From an uncultured Bacillota bacterium (GTDB taxonomy: Bacteria > Bacillota > Clostridia > Peptostreptococcales > Anaerovoracaceae), in contig CAMNNV010000056.1 in assembly GCA_946546075.1 (NCBI GenBank), positions 1 to 7,389 on the forward strand: a stretch of 7,389 nucleotides of DNA, read 5' to 3'. The notes beneath the pieces are model-generated. The model was not told where the DNA came from. It was given only the letters and a program-made list of their open reading frames with translations, and ran no database searches. Every line of letters begins with the position of its first letter. The stretch's first letter is position 1. The translations under genes were made by a program, and so were the position numbers. Of the stretch, positions 1-5,883 are shown piece after piece.

Positions 1-109
1 CGCACTCCGCCCTGCGGCAGTCTTTGCCGTCTTCTGCGTACATGCAGTGGTCCGCTGCCTTGCTGCAAAATCCCCACTGCTCTCCTTTGTTTATAAATGC
101 TCTGCTCAT
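1..109 (-). CDS. N-terminus of a small cysteine-rich protein, cut by window edge
   Basis: Only the first 36 codons are in the window. The frame opens with an ATG at 109-107 and stays open to the edge. The visible peptide begins MSRAFINKGEQWGF and has cysteines at residues 15, 22, 31 and 36; this spacing could suit a small metal-binding or zinc-ribbon-like protein, but that is inference. The ATG follows the TAG stop of the upstream acidic gene by 3 nt. An AGGGAG lies 13 nt upstream, inside the previous gene, and an AGG overlaps the stop, so translational coupling is likely. I do not recognise a named family and cannot give a function. That this is a real gene rests on the tight spacing, the in-frame opening and the non-random composition. 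Confidence 0.6.
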   Translation of the reverse strand, partial: MSRAFINKGEQWGFCSKAADHCMYAEDGKDCRRAEC

Positions 110-112
110 TTC

Positions 113-565
113 CTATTCCGTGCTCCCTGTGCTGCTGTCGTGAAGTTCCTGAAGTTTCTCGTGCATCTCATCGAAGTCGACTTCATAGATATCGATGTTG
201 GCCTTCTTCCAGACCATATCCGATACGGTGTCTCTCATGAACTCCGCCGCCATGAGCATCTCATCGTATCCGTATTCATCGGAGATCATGACCTGTTCCA
301 TCTCAACGAGAAATGCTCCGTAAGGATCTTCTTCTGCGAGGTCCGTGCTCCACACATCAAAGAGGTCCTCCTCGCTTCCCTCTGCTTCTGCTCTGATCTG
401 TTCCAGGTTCGGCGCAAAATTGTCAAAGGCTGTTTCCCCTGCGTAGATCCACAGTCCCCTGATCTGCTCCGCGACATGATTGATCTGTTCCAGCGCTCCG
501 CTGTCATCATGTTCTCCTTCTTCCTTAAGTTCCCGAAAGATCTCCGGGAATTCCGGCATGGCCAT
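113..565 (-). CDS. Acidic protein of unknown function (150 aa)
   Basis: No family is recognised. The product is strongly acidic: about 41 of 150 residues are Asp or Glu and few are Lys or Arg. It looks largely helical and has no signal peptide or membrane segment, so it is probably cytosolic. The frame also opens at a GTG at 574, but the AAAGGA at 581-576 is only 1 nt from that GTG and 10 nt from the ATG at 565, so the ATG is preferred. It lies 86 nt downstream of the HTH-Uma2 gene with no terminator between them and 3 nt upstream of a small cysteine-rich gene, so the three are probably one transcript. The leader carries a perfect 18-bp tandem duplication. Its acidity might suggest a partner-binding role or a DNA mimic, but nothing in the sequence proves either. 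Confidence 0.72.
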   Translation of the reverse strand: MAMPEFPEIFRELKEEGEHDDSGALEQINHVAEQIRGLWIYAGETAFDNFAPNLEQIRAEAEGSEEDLFDVWSTDLAEEDPYGAFLVEMEQVMISDEYGYDEMLMAAEFMRDTVSDMVWKKANIDIYEVDFDEMHEKLQELHDSSTGSTE

Positions 566-575
566 TGCTGTCACG

Positions 576-581
576 TCCTTT
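576..581 (-). promoter_or_regulatory. RBS of the acidic protein gene
   Basis: AAAGGA reads on the minus strand at 581-576. It is formed at the junction between the last copy of the 18-bp repeat and the sequence that follows it; the other copy is followed by CCTG and does not make this motif. The spacing is 10 nt to the ATG at 565 and only 1 nt to the GTG at 574, which favours the ATG. Confidence 0.5.
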
Positions 582-613
582 CGTTATTGTACAGGCTTTC
601 GTTATTGTACAGG
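578..613. repeat. Perfect 18-bp tandem duplication in an intergenic leader
   Basis: Two identical, directly abutting 18-bp units occupy 613-596 and 595-578. On the minus strand each reads CCTGTACAATAACGAAAG. Each unit contains the palindrome TGTACA and a -10-like TACAAT. A third, partial match (CCTGTGCGAT) begins at 636, 23 nt before the second unit. The repeat lies between the HTH-Uma2 stop and the start of the acidic gene. It may be a recent slippage duplication or paired binding sites. No -35 element sits at the right distance from either TACAAT. Confidence 0.85.
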
Positions 614-651
614 ATGGTATCTGCTCATCGCACAGGATAGTATCTCGACGA

Positions 652-1461
652 TCAGACACCCTTGATGTAATCATCGATAGCTGCGAAGTCTACCACCAGT
701 TCTCCTCCGGTGATGCTTACCGGGATCTTCTCTCTGATCCCGTATATCCTCGTAGGCATCTCGTGCTCGAAATCATTTACCAGCACGGTCTCCCTCTCAT
801 AGTTTACCAGCCAGTATTCTCTGACGCCAGTCTCTCTGTATTTCTTATACTTGACTAAAAGGTCTTTCTCACTGGTGGATGGTGACAATATTTCTATGGC
901 AAGATCCGGTGCTCCTACGAATCTCTTCTCCCTATCCTTAGATTTGTCACAAACCATATACACATCAGGCTGCACGATCGTCTTGTCATCATCTTCGCTC
1001 AGCTGAAAATCGGTCGGTGCTATCCCTGCCATGCAGCCCTTGCCCTTTGATCTGGTATAGTTCTCCAAAATCATCGCCAGTTCCAACGCTATGCGCTGAT
1101 GCGTGATCGTTGGTGCCGTCATCATGAAAAGCTCGCCGTCGATGAGTTCGCAGCGGATATCCTCTCCCCACTTCTCGTACTCGTCGATCGTGTGTTTCCC
1201 CTTCCGTGCTTCATATTGGAAAACTTCTTCGTGCATTTCTATTATCTCTTTCGCCTGAGCTTCGCTCTCCAGATAATCTCGTCTGTGAGCGAAATTCATG
1301 AACATTTCTTCCAGCGCCCGGAGCGTGTCATAGCGGGGCGATCTTGTCTTGCCGCTGAAAATCTTCTGGACTGTACCAAGCGGTACCTGCGATGCCTGGG
1401 CTATCATCTCACAAGTGAGTCCGTATTCCTGTTTCTTCCGTTTCATCTCTTCGATAGTCAT
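652..1461 (-). CDS. XRE-type HTH fused to a Uma2-family (DUF820) nuclease-fold domain
   Basis: This 269-aa protein has two parts. Residues about 11-53 form a lambda-repressor/XRE helix-turn-helix (LTCEMIAQASQVPLGTVQKI followed by SGKTRSPRYDTLRALEEMF). Residues about 90-269 match the Uma2 family, a PD-(D/E)XK nuclease-like fold: ELIDGE (105-110), His121, QPD with Asp166, and AIEILSPST with Glu190, then a Lys-rich helix and REYWLVN. The acidic core residues of the fold are present, so it may bind a metal. The biological role of Uma2 proteins is not established. The frame can also start at a TTG at 1467, but AAGGAG at 1474-1469 is 7 nt from the ATG at 1461 and 1 nt from the TTG, so the ATG is chosen. 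A good promoter with a dyad over its -10 suggests the HTH part represses its own gene. Two unknown genes follow downstream. Confidence 0.9.
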   Translation of the reverse strand: MTIEEMKRKKQEYGLTCEMIAQASQVPLGTVQKIFSGKTRSPRYDTLRALEEMFMNFAHRRDYLESEAQAKEIIEMHEEVFQYEARKGKHTIDEYEKWGEDIRCELIDGELFMMTAPTITHQRIALELAMILENYTRSKGKGCMAGIAPTDFQLSEDDDKTIVQPDVYMVCDKSKDREKRFVGAPDLAIEILSPSTSEKDLLVKYKKYRETGVREYWLVNYERETVLVNDFEHEMPTRIYGIREKIPVSITGGELVVDFAAIDDYIKGV

Positions 1462-1468
1462 GTCCAAA

Positions 1469-1474
1469 CTCCTT
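1469..1474 (-). promoter_or_regulatory. RBS that sets the HTH-Uma2 start
   Basis: AAGGAG reads on the minus strand at 1474-1469. It is 7 nt from the ATG at 1461, which is ideal, and only 1 nt from the alternative TTG at 1467. The protein therefore most likely begins MTIEEMKRKK. Confidence 0.8.
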
Positions 1475-1515
1475 CGTTAATGCCTTTATCTGCCCATCCA
1501 ACCATCTTCTTTCCA

Positions 1516-1534
1516 CTATTATGCCATATAATAG
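1516..1534. promoter_or_regulatory. Perfect inverted repeat over the -10: candidate operator
   Basis: Two perfectly complementary 7-bp arms, CTATTAT at 1516-1522 and ATAATAG at 1528-1534, are separated by 5 bp. The 19-bp dyad covers the whole -10 hexamer of the HTH-Uma2 promoter and part of the spacer. This size and position are typical of an XRE-family repressor operator. The likely ligand is the HTH domain encoded directly downstream, which would give negative autoregulation. The repeat is seen directly; the binding partner is inferred. Confidence 0.6.
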
Positions 1535-1546
1535 CCATTTCGTCAA
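1518..1546 (-). promoter_or_regulatory. Sigma-A-type promoter of the HTH-Uma2 gene
   Basis: On the minus strand, TTGACG (1546-1541, 5 of 6 match to TTGACA) is followed after exactly 17 nt by CATAAT (1523-1518, 5 of 6 match to TATAAT). TGG lies directly before the -10, giving the TGn of an extended -10. Transcription should start near 1511, leaving a leader of about 50 nt before the ATG at 1461. The site sits just after the terminator of the ADC-fold gene, so the HTH-Uma2 gene has its own transcription start. Confidence 0.8.
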
Positions 1547-1571
1547 TGCAGGCCGCCAAGGCGACCAACTC

Positions 1572-1604
1572 AAAAAGGGGACTGCCACGTACAATGGCAT
1601 CCCC
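1572..1604 (-). terminator. Rho-independent terminator of the ADC-fold gene
   Basis: The minus-strand transcript has a stem of 10 base pairs (1604-1595 with 1587-1577), with one bulged G at 1582 and a 7-nt loop, followed directly by five U residues (1576-1572). It begins 16 nt after the TAA stop of the ADC-fold gene. It separates that gene from the HTH-Uma2 promoter. Confidence 0.88.
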
Positions 1605-1620
1605 TTGTTCAAGCAACTGG

Positions 1621-2499
1621 TTATCTCAGTATATACGTCGTATTGTATTCACACGGCTCATCGTATATGAGCTGTTTGCATGCCAGGACTTTCTTCACCG
1701 GCAGGGATGCGAGGCCTGCTCCTACATTGCCGTTGGTCGGCCAGTCTTCCCATGTAGGCATTTTGAACTCGATGCTCCCGTCGCACCAGGTGATCTCAGG
1801 TTTCCTGATTTCGTATGGATAATCATCCGGTCTTACCCAGTTCGGAAGGATCGTTGGATACGCTACGGCAGGCTTCGTGAAGTTCAGTGCCGGATCTTCG
1901 TCCTTCTCGCGAACTTTCGGGATATATTTGTAGTGCATTTTTCCTGCGCTCTTCGTTGCCCATTTCGTTGCGGCTGCCAGATCCTGCGGTGGTTTGTTCG
2001 TATCGATCTCGAGCTTCATGAAATTGAAGTCCCAGGCAGATGCCAGTACGATGTATTTTCCGTCAACTTTCTGGACAGGTGGGATCTCGCAGTAGAGTTT
2101 GCCGTATCCCATGGTTTCTCTGCCGCCTACGATCGGATCGCAGTGGTTCTCGAACATCGCCAGCACAAGGTCGCCGTCGAGGTCGTCACGCTCGCCTTTG
2201 AAGTGGACTGGTACGTTCACGTTGATCAGATTATATGTTTTACCGTTGAGCCATCCCAGATGCGCGAATTCGCAAACGTTGACACTTACGTACGGGTCGT
2301 TGAGAGTATAACAGTCAGGGATCATCTGCTCCAGGATCTCACGATCGGTCTCATATGTGACTGCGACGACATTGACTTCTCCCGGCTGAAAATGATCCGT
2401 CATCCCTTTGCCGCCTTCCCACGGCTGCTGCTGGCAGTATGTCGGTCCGAAAAATACCGGCATCATATACGCTTTCTTTTCTTCGAATTTTAGTGACAT
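1621..2499 (-). CDS. Acetoacetate-decarboxylase-fold (ADC superfamily) enzyme
   Basis: This 292-aa protein belongs to the acetoacetate decarboxylase superfamily. GRETMGYGK (126-134) aligns with GRELSAYPK of Clostridium acetobutylicum ADC, and VPVHFKG (96-102) aligns with its IPVSFNG. Lys134 matches Lys115, the Schiff-base lysine. The next residue is Leu instead of Lys116, which in the classic enzyme lowers the pKa of the catalytic lysine. By hand alignment the positions of Glu61 and Glu76 are also not acidic. It is about 45 residues longer than classic ADC. It may therefore act on a different keto acid or not be a decarboxylase, so I give no gene symbol. The start is secure: AGGAGG at 2511-2506 is 6 nt before the ATG. 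No clear promoter is visible in the 40 nt between the upstream terminator and the RBS, although that stretch is AT-rich. It ends at its own terminator. Confidence 0.85.
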   Translation of the reverse strand: MSLKFEEKKAYMMPVFFGPTYCQQQPWEGGKGMTDHFQPGEVNVVAVTYETDREILEQMIPDCYTLNDPYVSVNVCEFAHLGWLNGKTYNLINVNVPVHFKGERDDLDGDLVLAMFENHCDPIVGGRETMGYGKLYCEIPPVQKVDGKYIVLASAWDFNFMKLEIDTNKPPQDLAAATKWATKSAGKMHYKYIPKVREKDEDPALNFTKPAVAYPTILPNWVRPDDYPYEIRKPEITWCDGSIEFKMPTWEDWPTNGNVGAGLASLPVKKVLACKQLIYDEPCEYNTTYILR

Positions 2500-2537
2500 G
2501 TTACACCTCCTGTTTCCTTGGTCTTATAATATTTTAT

Positions 2538-2561
2538 AAAACGCGCCCGAAAATGGGCGCG
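2538..2561 (-). terminator. Rho-independent terminator of the GH25 gene
   Basis: A perfect 7-bp stem made only of G-C pairs (2561-2555 with 2548-2542), with a loop of 6 nt, is followed on the minus strand by TTTT (2541-2538) and then AT-rich sequence. It starts about 11 nt after the TAA stop of the GH25 gene. The plus-strand side has no T-run, so it works in the minus direction. Confidence 0.87.
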
Positions 2562-2572
2562 CTAAATGAACA

Positions 2573-4108
2573 TTATTTATCTACCAGTATGTATCCTCCA
2601 TCGACGCCTTCGGTGAAGTTGTTGTCGTTATCCGGAGCATTCTTCATGTATTCCACCAATTCCGTTACGCTGACGAGCTTGACGCGCTGGTCATCGTCAG
2701 ACCACTTCCTGTCCACAGGGTCTACCATGATGGCATATCCGCTCTCGTCCATGCCGATGAGGAGCATGATCTGCTGCTTGTTGGTGCCCCACTTCTTGTT
2801 GTTCGTGCGCGCCCAAAGGATGACCGGTTTCCCTTTGATCAGGTGCGTCTTGATGTCCACGTAAACATCATCGCCGATGGTCCGCCGGAAGGATGCATTC
2901 AATCCGAGGGTGTTCAGCAGATTGCAGATGCCGTTCATGGACAGCACCTTATCTTTCGCCTTGTTCTTCGCATACTTTTCGCGGAAAACGGCAGGCAGCA
3001 CACTTTGCTCGATGAACTGCGGGGTGATCTCGTGTTTCGATGTGAAGAAGCCGTTGAAGAGGGAGGCTAATGTCGTCTCTGTCTGGTTTCCCTTGCCGGA
3101 CTTATACAGTTTGTACGTATGTACGTAGCCCGTCTTGTCTGTCACTGTTACTGTGGATGACTTCGCATCACTTGCGATCGGGACCTCTGAGGTGACGCCG
3201 TCGCTTATATGGAAGCTGACGGTCATCTCTTCCGGATCCTGCATGCCGCTGTTTTCTTCCTGCTCTTCTTCGTCGGAATCATCGGTGTAGAGGCCGATGT
3301 CCACTACCTCCGCCTTGGCGCTGGCATCTTCTTCGAACAGATAGTTCGCATCGACTCTGGCATCGATTCCTTCGAGGCGCACATTGGAACTGTACTGCCA
3401 CATGTAATATTCGCCATCGTAGGAAGGTGCCTGGCCGCTTCTCGGATACTGGGCCAGCCAGATCTTATATTTCTTCTCCAGCTTGTCGCTGTCCACGAAG
3501 TTATCGAGGACGGATCTGCTGGCGTAGAGCATCGGATCGTATCCTGCGCCTTCGACGACATCAAGGAAGGATTCCACCATCTCGGTGCATCCCTCGACGC
3601 CGAGAGATCTCATGACGGATGCTGTGAATCTGCCTCTCTGGTTCGTCTCAAGGTCCATGACTACAGGCAGGGTGATCTTGTCTCTGTATGGTGCGATGAG
3701 ATCTACGAAATACTCGGCCTCATCCTTCGCCTCGTCCGCATTCACCGCTGCAGAGAAATAATACACGCCCACATCGAGCCCGGCCTTATAGGCATTCTTC
3801 ACGTTGTCCGCGAAGTGCTTGTCCGGCTTGTGCTCCAGGGTATCATAGCTCGAATACCCGGCCCTTACGATCACCGCACCAACACCGCTCTTCTTGATCG
3901 TCTCGAAATCTTTGTATGAAATATCCTTCTGGTACTTCGAGATGTCCAGGCAGTTGATGACCTGATAGCCTTCTTTATACTGGTCCGGGATCTGCACGCC
4001 CGCCACTTTCGTGGTGCCTGCGAAGCTTACCGGCACACATGAAGCCAGCAGTGCTGCCACTGCTGCTGTGATTATTAAATTTTTCAGGAGTTTTTTCTTT
4101 ATGAACAT
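2573..4108 (-). CDS. Exported GH25 muramidase with a degenerate C39-like C-terminal domain
   Basis: This 511-aa protein is predicted to cleave peptidoglycan glycan strands at the cell surface. Residues 1-23 form an export signal (KKK, then a hydrophobic run). LASC at 21-24 fits a lipobox with Cys24 lipidated; cleavage after SFA (28-30) by signal peptidase I is the alternative. Residues about 50-258 are a GH25 lysozyme domain: Asp55 in CLDISKYQ, DLE with Asp152 and catalytic Glu154, and Asp253 in RVDANY, so it should be active. A very acidic linker follows (about 275-295), then a short beta-rich stretch. Residues about 340-511 resemble a C39-like peptidase (GKPVILWAR, MLLIGMDESGY, VDP), but the catalytic Cys and His are absent. 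No ribosome binding site precedes the ATG at 4108, and a TATACT ends 6 nt upstream, so the message may be leaderless. It starts 48 nt after the metallophosphoesterase stop. Confidence 0.9.
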   Translation of the reverse strand: MFIKKKLLKNLIITAAVAALLASCVPVSFAGTTKVAGVQIPDQYKEGYQVINCLDISKYQKDISYKDFETIKKSGVGAVIVRAGYSSYDTLEHKPDKHFADNVKNAYKAGLDVGVYYFSAAVNADEAKDEAEYFVDLIAPYRDKITLPVVMDLETNQRGRFTASVMRSLGVEGCTEMVESFLDVVEGAGYDPMLYASRSVLDNFVDSDKLEKKYKIWLAQYPRSGQAPSYDGEYYMWQYSSNVRLEGIDARVDANYLFEEDASAKAEVVDIGLYTDDSDEEEQEENSGMQDPEEMTVSFHISDGVTSEVPIASDAKSSTVTVTDKTGYVHTYKLYKSGKGNQTETTLASLFNGFFTSKHEITPQFIEQSVLPAVFREKYAKNKAKDKVLSMNGICNLLNTLGLNASFRRTIGDDVYVDIKTHLIKGKPVILWARTNNKKWGTNKQQIMLLIGMDESGYAIMVDPVDRKWSDDDQRVKLVSVTELVEYMKNAPDNDNNFTEGVDGGYILVDK

Positions 4109-4114
4109 ATCAAT

Positions 4115-4120
4115 AGTATA
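4115..4120 (-). promoter_or_regulatory. Possible -10 element (TATACT) of the GH25 gene
   Basis: TATACT reads on the minus strand at 4120-4115 and ends 6 nt before the ATG, so transcription from it would begin at or next to the start codon. The -35 is weak: TTCACA (4146-4141) is a good hexamer but lies 20 nt away, while the hexamer at 17 nt is ACAGAA. It is offered because the gene lacks a ribosome binding site. Confidence 0.35.
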
Positions 4121-4156
4121 CTCTAAAATTATGATTGTTCTGTGAAGACCCCCTGG

Positions 4157-4873
4157 TTACCATTTTACTCTCTGTCCCGTTTCGAGGAGAAGCACCTCGT
4201 TGTGGAGCCCCATGAGCCCCGGCTCGATTTCCTGATCGATGTGCATGTGACCGAAGAACCACCCCTTGAAATTTTGCCCCTCGGATGCTTTGTGATACCA
4301 GCCGTCGAGAACGTCCGGCAGGACATAATCCTCCGGCACGTGCTTCTTGCGGCTTGTGAATTCGCGCACGAGACGCGGCGCCTCGTGAGAGATCACGTAA
4401 TCGATCTCGTGCAGATTCTCTTCGAGCTGCATCTGGCCGTAGGCGATCTCGTCGGCCGTAGGCTCCTCGTCCTCAGGCCACCAGCCCTTGCCCGGTTCCC
4501 TGTCGAAACTTTCCGTGGTCCTGGCGCCTCCGAACACGAAAAACCGATTGCCGTAGATCTCGAAGAGCTCGCCGCGCATCAGATGATAGATCCGGTCGCT
4601 CACGCGATGGACCTTACCGCCGCACCAGACTTCCTCATCCATAGTCCCCAGGATGTCGAAGTTTTCATGATTGCCGTCAATAAACGCTATCTTTCCCGGG
4701 AACAGCTGCTCCAGCGTCCCTATCGTATATTTATAATCGTCATAAAACACGTAGCCTGCATCGCCCGTGATCAGCATGATATCGCTGTCCCGCAGGTCCT
4801 GCTTTTCCTTCAGCCCAAAAAACGGTGTGATGGCTCCGTGCTTATCTCCGGTTATGAAGATCCTTTTGTCCAT
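4157..4873 (-). CDS. Calcineurin-like metallophosphoesterase
   Basis: This 238-aa cytosolic enzyme has the two-metal calcineurin-like phosphoesterase fold and should hydrolyse a phosphomonoester or phosphodiester; the substrate cannot be read from the sequence. Metal-binding motifs occur in the usual order: GDKHG (Asp10, His12), GDAG (Asp38), GNHE (Asn68, His69), SHEAP (His163) and GHMH (His209, His211). The second motif is GDAGY rather than the common GDxxD. An insertion at about 115-145 with GGARTTESFD and a Trp-rich stretch may shape the substrate pocket. The ATG at 4873 lies 1 nt after the stop of the MBL-fold gene, and an AGGAA 8 nt upstream lies inside that gene, so the two are translationally coupled and probably work in related steps. 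No signal peptide is present. No terminator is visible after its TAA stop. Confidence 0.92.
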   Translation of the reverse strand: MDKRIFITGDKHGAITPFFGLKEKQDLRDSDIMLITGDAGYVFYDDYKYTIGTLEQLFPGKIAFIDGNHENFDILGTMDEEVWCGGKVHRVSDRIYHLMRGELFEIYGNRFFVFGGARTTESFDREPGKGWWPEDEEPTADEIAYGQMQLEENLHEIDYVISHEAPRLVREFTSRKKHVPEDYVLPDVLDGWYHKASEGQNFKGWFFGHMHIDQEIEPGLMGLHNEVLLLETGQRVKW

Positions 4874-4874
4874 G

Positions 4875-5846
4875 CTATTTGTTCCTGTAGTAATAAACGC
4901 CGTCCCGCTCTTCTCTCTCCAGCTTGCCTTCGTACATCAGATACTGCAGATGCGATGCCGCTTCACCCGTAGCGAACCACTTCTGCGCCATCGGGAATTC
5001 ATCCCAGTTCCTGCAGTCGATCTCCCAGGTCATGTCCGCAGCCACCTCGTAGGCGTGCTTGCTCTTATCTCCCAAAAGATTCACGACTTCTGCCGCTCTG
5101 GCGGTGTGATGTTTATAGAGCTCGTGGATCCTCTCGTGCACATCATCCACCGGCGTGCCGTGGGTGGTCATGAGGTGATCGACTTCAAGCTGATCGATCT
5201 TGTCAAGACTCTTGAGGTAATCGCCAAGTGGGTTCTCGACCCCAAGTTCGATGGTGATGTTCGGCGTTATGGTCCCAAGTATGTGGTCTCCGCTGAACAG
5301 CCTCTTGTTTTCTTCGTCGTAGAGGCACATGTGCCCCGGCGTATGGCCCGGCGTCATGATGGCTTTCAACTTATATCCGCCGTACTCCAGCACATCGCCT
5401 TCCGCCACATAGGTGAAGTCCACCCTCTTATCCAGGCTGTACTGCTTGCCCGGATGATAGTCGGTGTTGCGCCCTTCCTTGGCTCTCGGGAATCCGTGCT
5501 TGTCGAAGAGAATCTCCAGCCAGCGCCAATAGAGATCGCCCACTTCGAAGTTGATGTATTCGCCGTCGATCTCCCCTGTATAGATGGTGCTGTTTCGCGA
5601 TGCAAATCTGGCCGCCAGACCGCAGTGATCCGAATGAAGGTGCGTCACGAAAATGTCCGCGTCCTTCACTCCCAGTTCGTCGAATGCCGCCTGGATGGCG
5701 TTCTCACATTCCGGCCTGTTGAAGCCCGTATCGATGACGAGAGTACGCTCGTCACCTTTGATGAAATAAACATTGATATACCGCAAAGGGTTGTCGGGCA
5801 GTGGGACCTGCGTGGTATACAGGTTTTCTGCAAGTTTCGTTACCAT
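4875..5846 (-). CDS. Metallo-beta-lactamase-fold hydrolase
   Basis: This 323-aa MBL-fold protein has a complete metal site: THLHSDHCG (His69, His71, Asp73, His74), TPGHTPGH (His168), FSGDHIL (Asp187) and TTHG (His229). After the fold (about 1-240), residues about 245-323 form a helical, winged-helix-like C-terminal domain (YLMYEGKLEREERDGVYYYR), as in the LACTB2-like or glyoxalase-II-like branch. It is therefore more likely a thioester, lactone or nucleic-acid hydrolase than a beta-lactamase; the substrate is unknown. The frame extends up to a TTG at 5882, but AAGGAG at 5858-5853 is 6 nt from the ATG at 5846, which sets the start. It follows proC by 37 nt and precedes the metallophosphoesterase by 1 nt, so all three probably share the proC promoter. 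Confidence 0.92.
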   Translation of the reverse strand: MVTKLAENLYTTQVPLPDNPLRYINVYFIKGDERTLVIDTGFNRPECENAIQAAFDELGVKDADIFVTHLHSDHCGLAARFASRNSTIYTGEIDGEYINFEVGDLYWRWLEILFDKHGFPRAKEGRNTDYHPGKQYSLDKRVDFTYVAEGDVLEYGGYKLKAIMTPGHTPGHMCLYDEENKRLFSGDHILGTITPNITIELGVENPLGDYLKSLDKIDQLEVDHLMTTHGTPVDDVHERIHELYKHHTARAAEVVNLLGDKSKHAYEVAADMTWEIDCRNWDEFPMAQKWFATGEAASHLQYLMYEGKLEREERDGVYYYRNK

Positions 5847-5852
5847 GTATGT

Positions 5853-5858
5853 CTCCTT
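5853..5858 (-). promoter_or_regulatory. RBS that sets the MBL-fold start
   Basis: AAGGAG at 5858-5853 on the minus strand lies 6 nt from the ATG at 5846. It excludes the longer TTG start at 5882, which would overlap the RBS and nearly touch the proC stop. Confidence 0.85.
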
Positions 5859-5883
5859 GTTCTGTCCTTGTCGCTTGCGCAAA

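Noticed and set aside
578..613. Short tandem repeat considered as a CRISPR remnant
   Set aside because: The two units abut with no spacer and there are no cas genes; it is a simple duplication.
1099..2493. 464-codon open frame on the plus strand
   Set aside because: It runs antisense across parts of two well-supported minus-strand genes and their intergenic promoter and terminator, has no recognisable domain and a low-complexity Phe/Cys/Arg-rich translation. It is a shadow of codon bias.
2500..2541. AT-rich stretch considered as a promoter for the ADC-fold gene
   Set aside because: TATTAT at 2531-2526 could serve as a -10, but the matching -35 position falls in the loop of the terminator and reads ATTTTC, so no promoter is called.
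3209..3919. 236-codon plus-strand frame opposite the GH25 gene
   Set aside because: The GH25 active site is encoded on the other strand over the same bases; this frame has no RBS or domain.
4142..4972. 276-codon plus-strand frame opposite the metallophosphoesterase
   Set aside because: It is antisense to a complete metallophosphoesterase and crosses into the next gene; no independent coding evidence.
5847..5882. Longer MBL-fold start at TTG 5882
   Set aside because: The AAGGAG at 5858-5853 would be inside the coding region, and the ATG at 5846 has ideal spacing and gives the normal family N-terminus.
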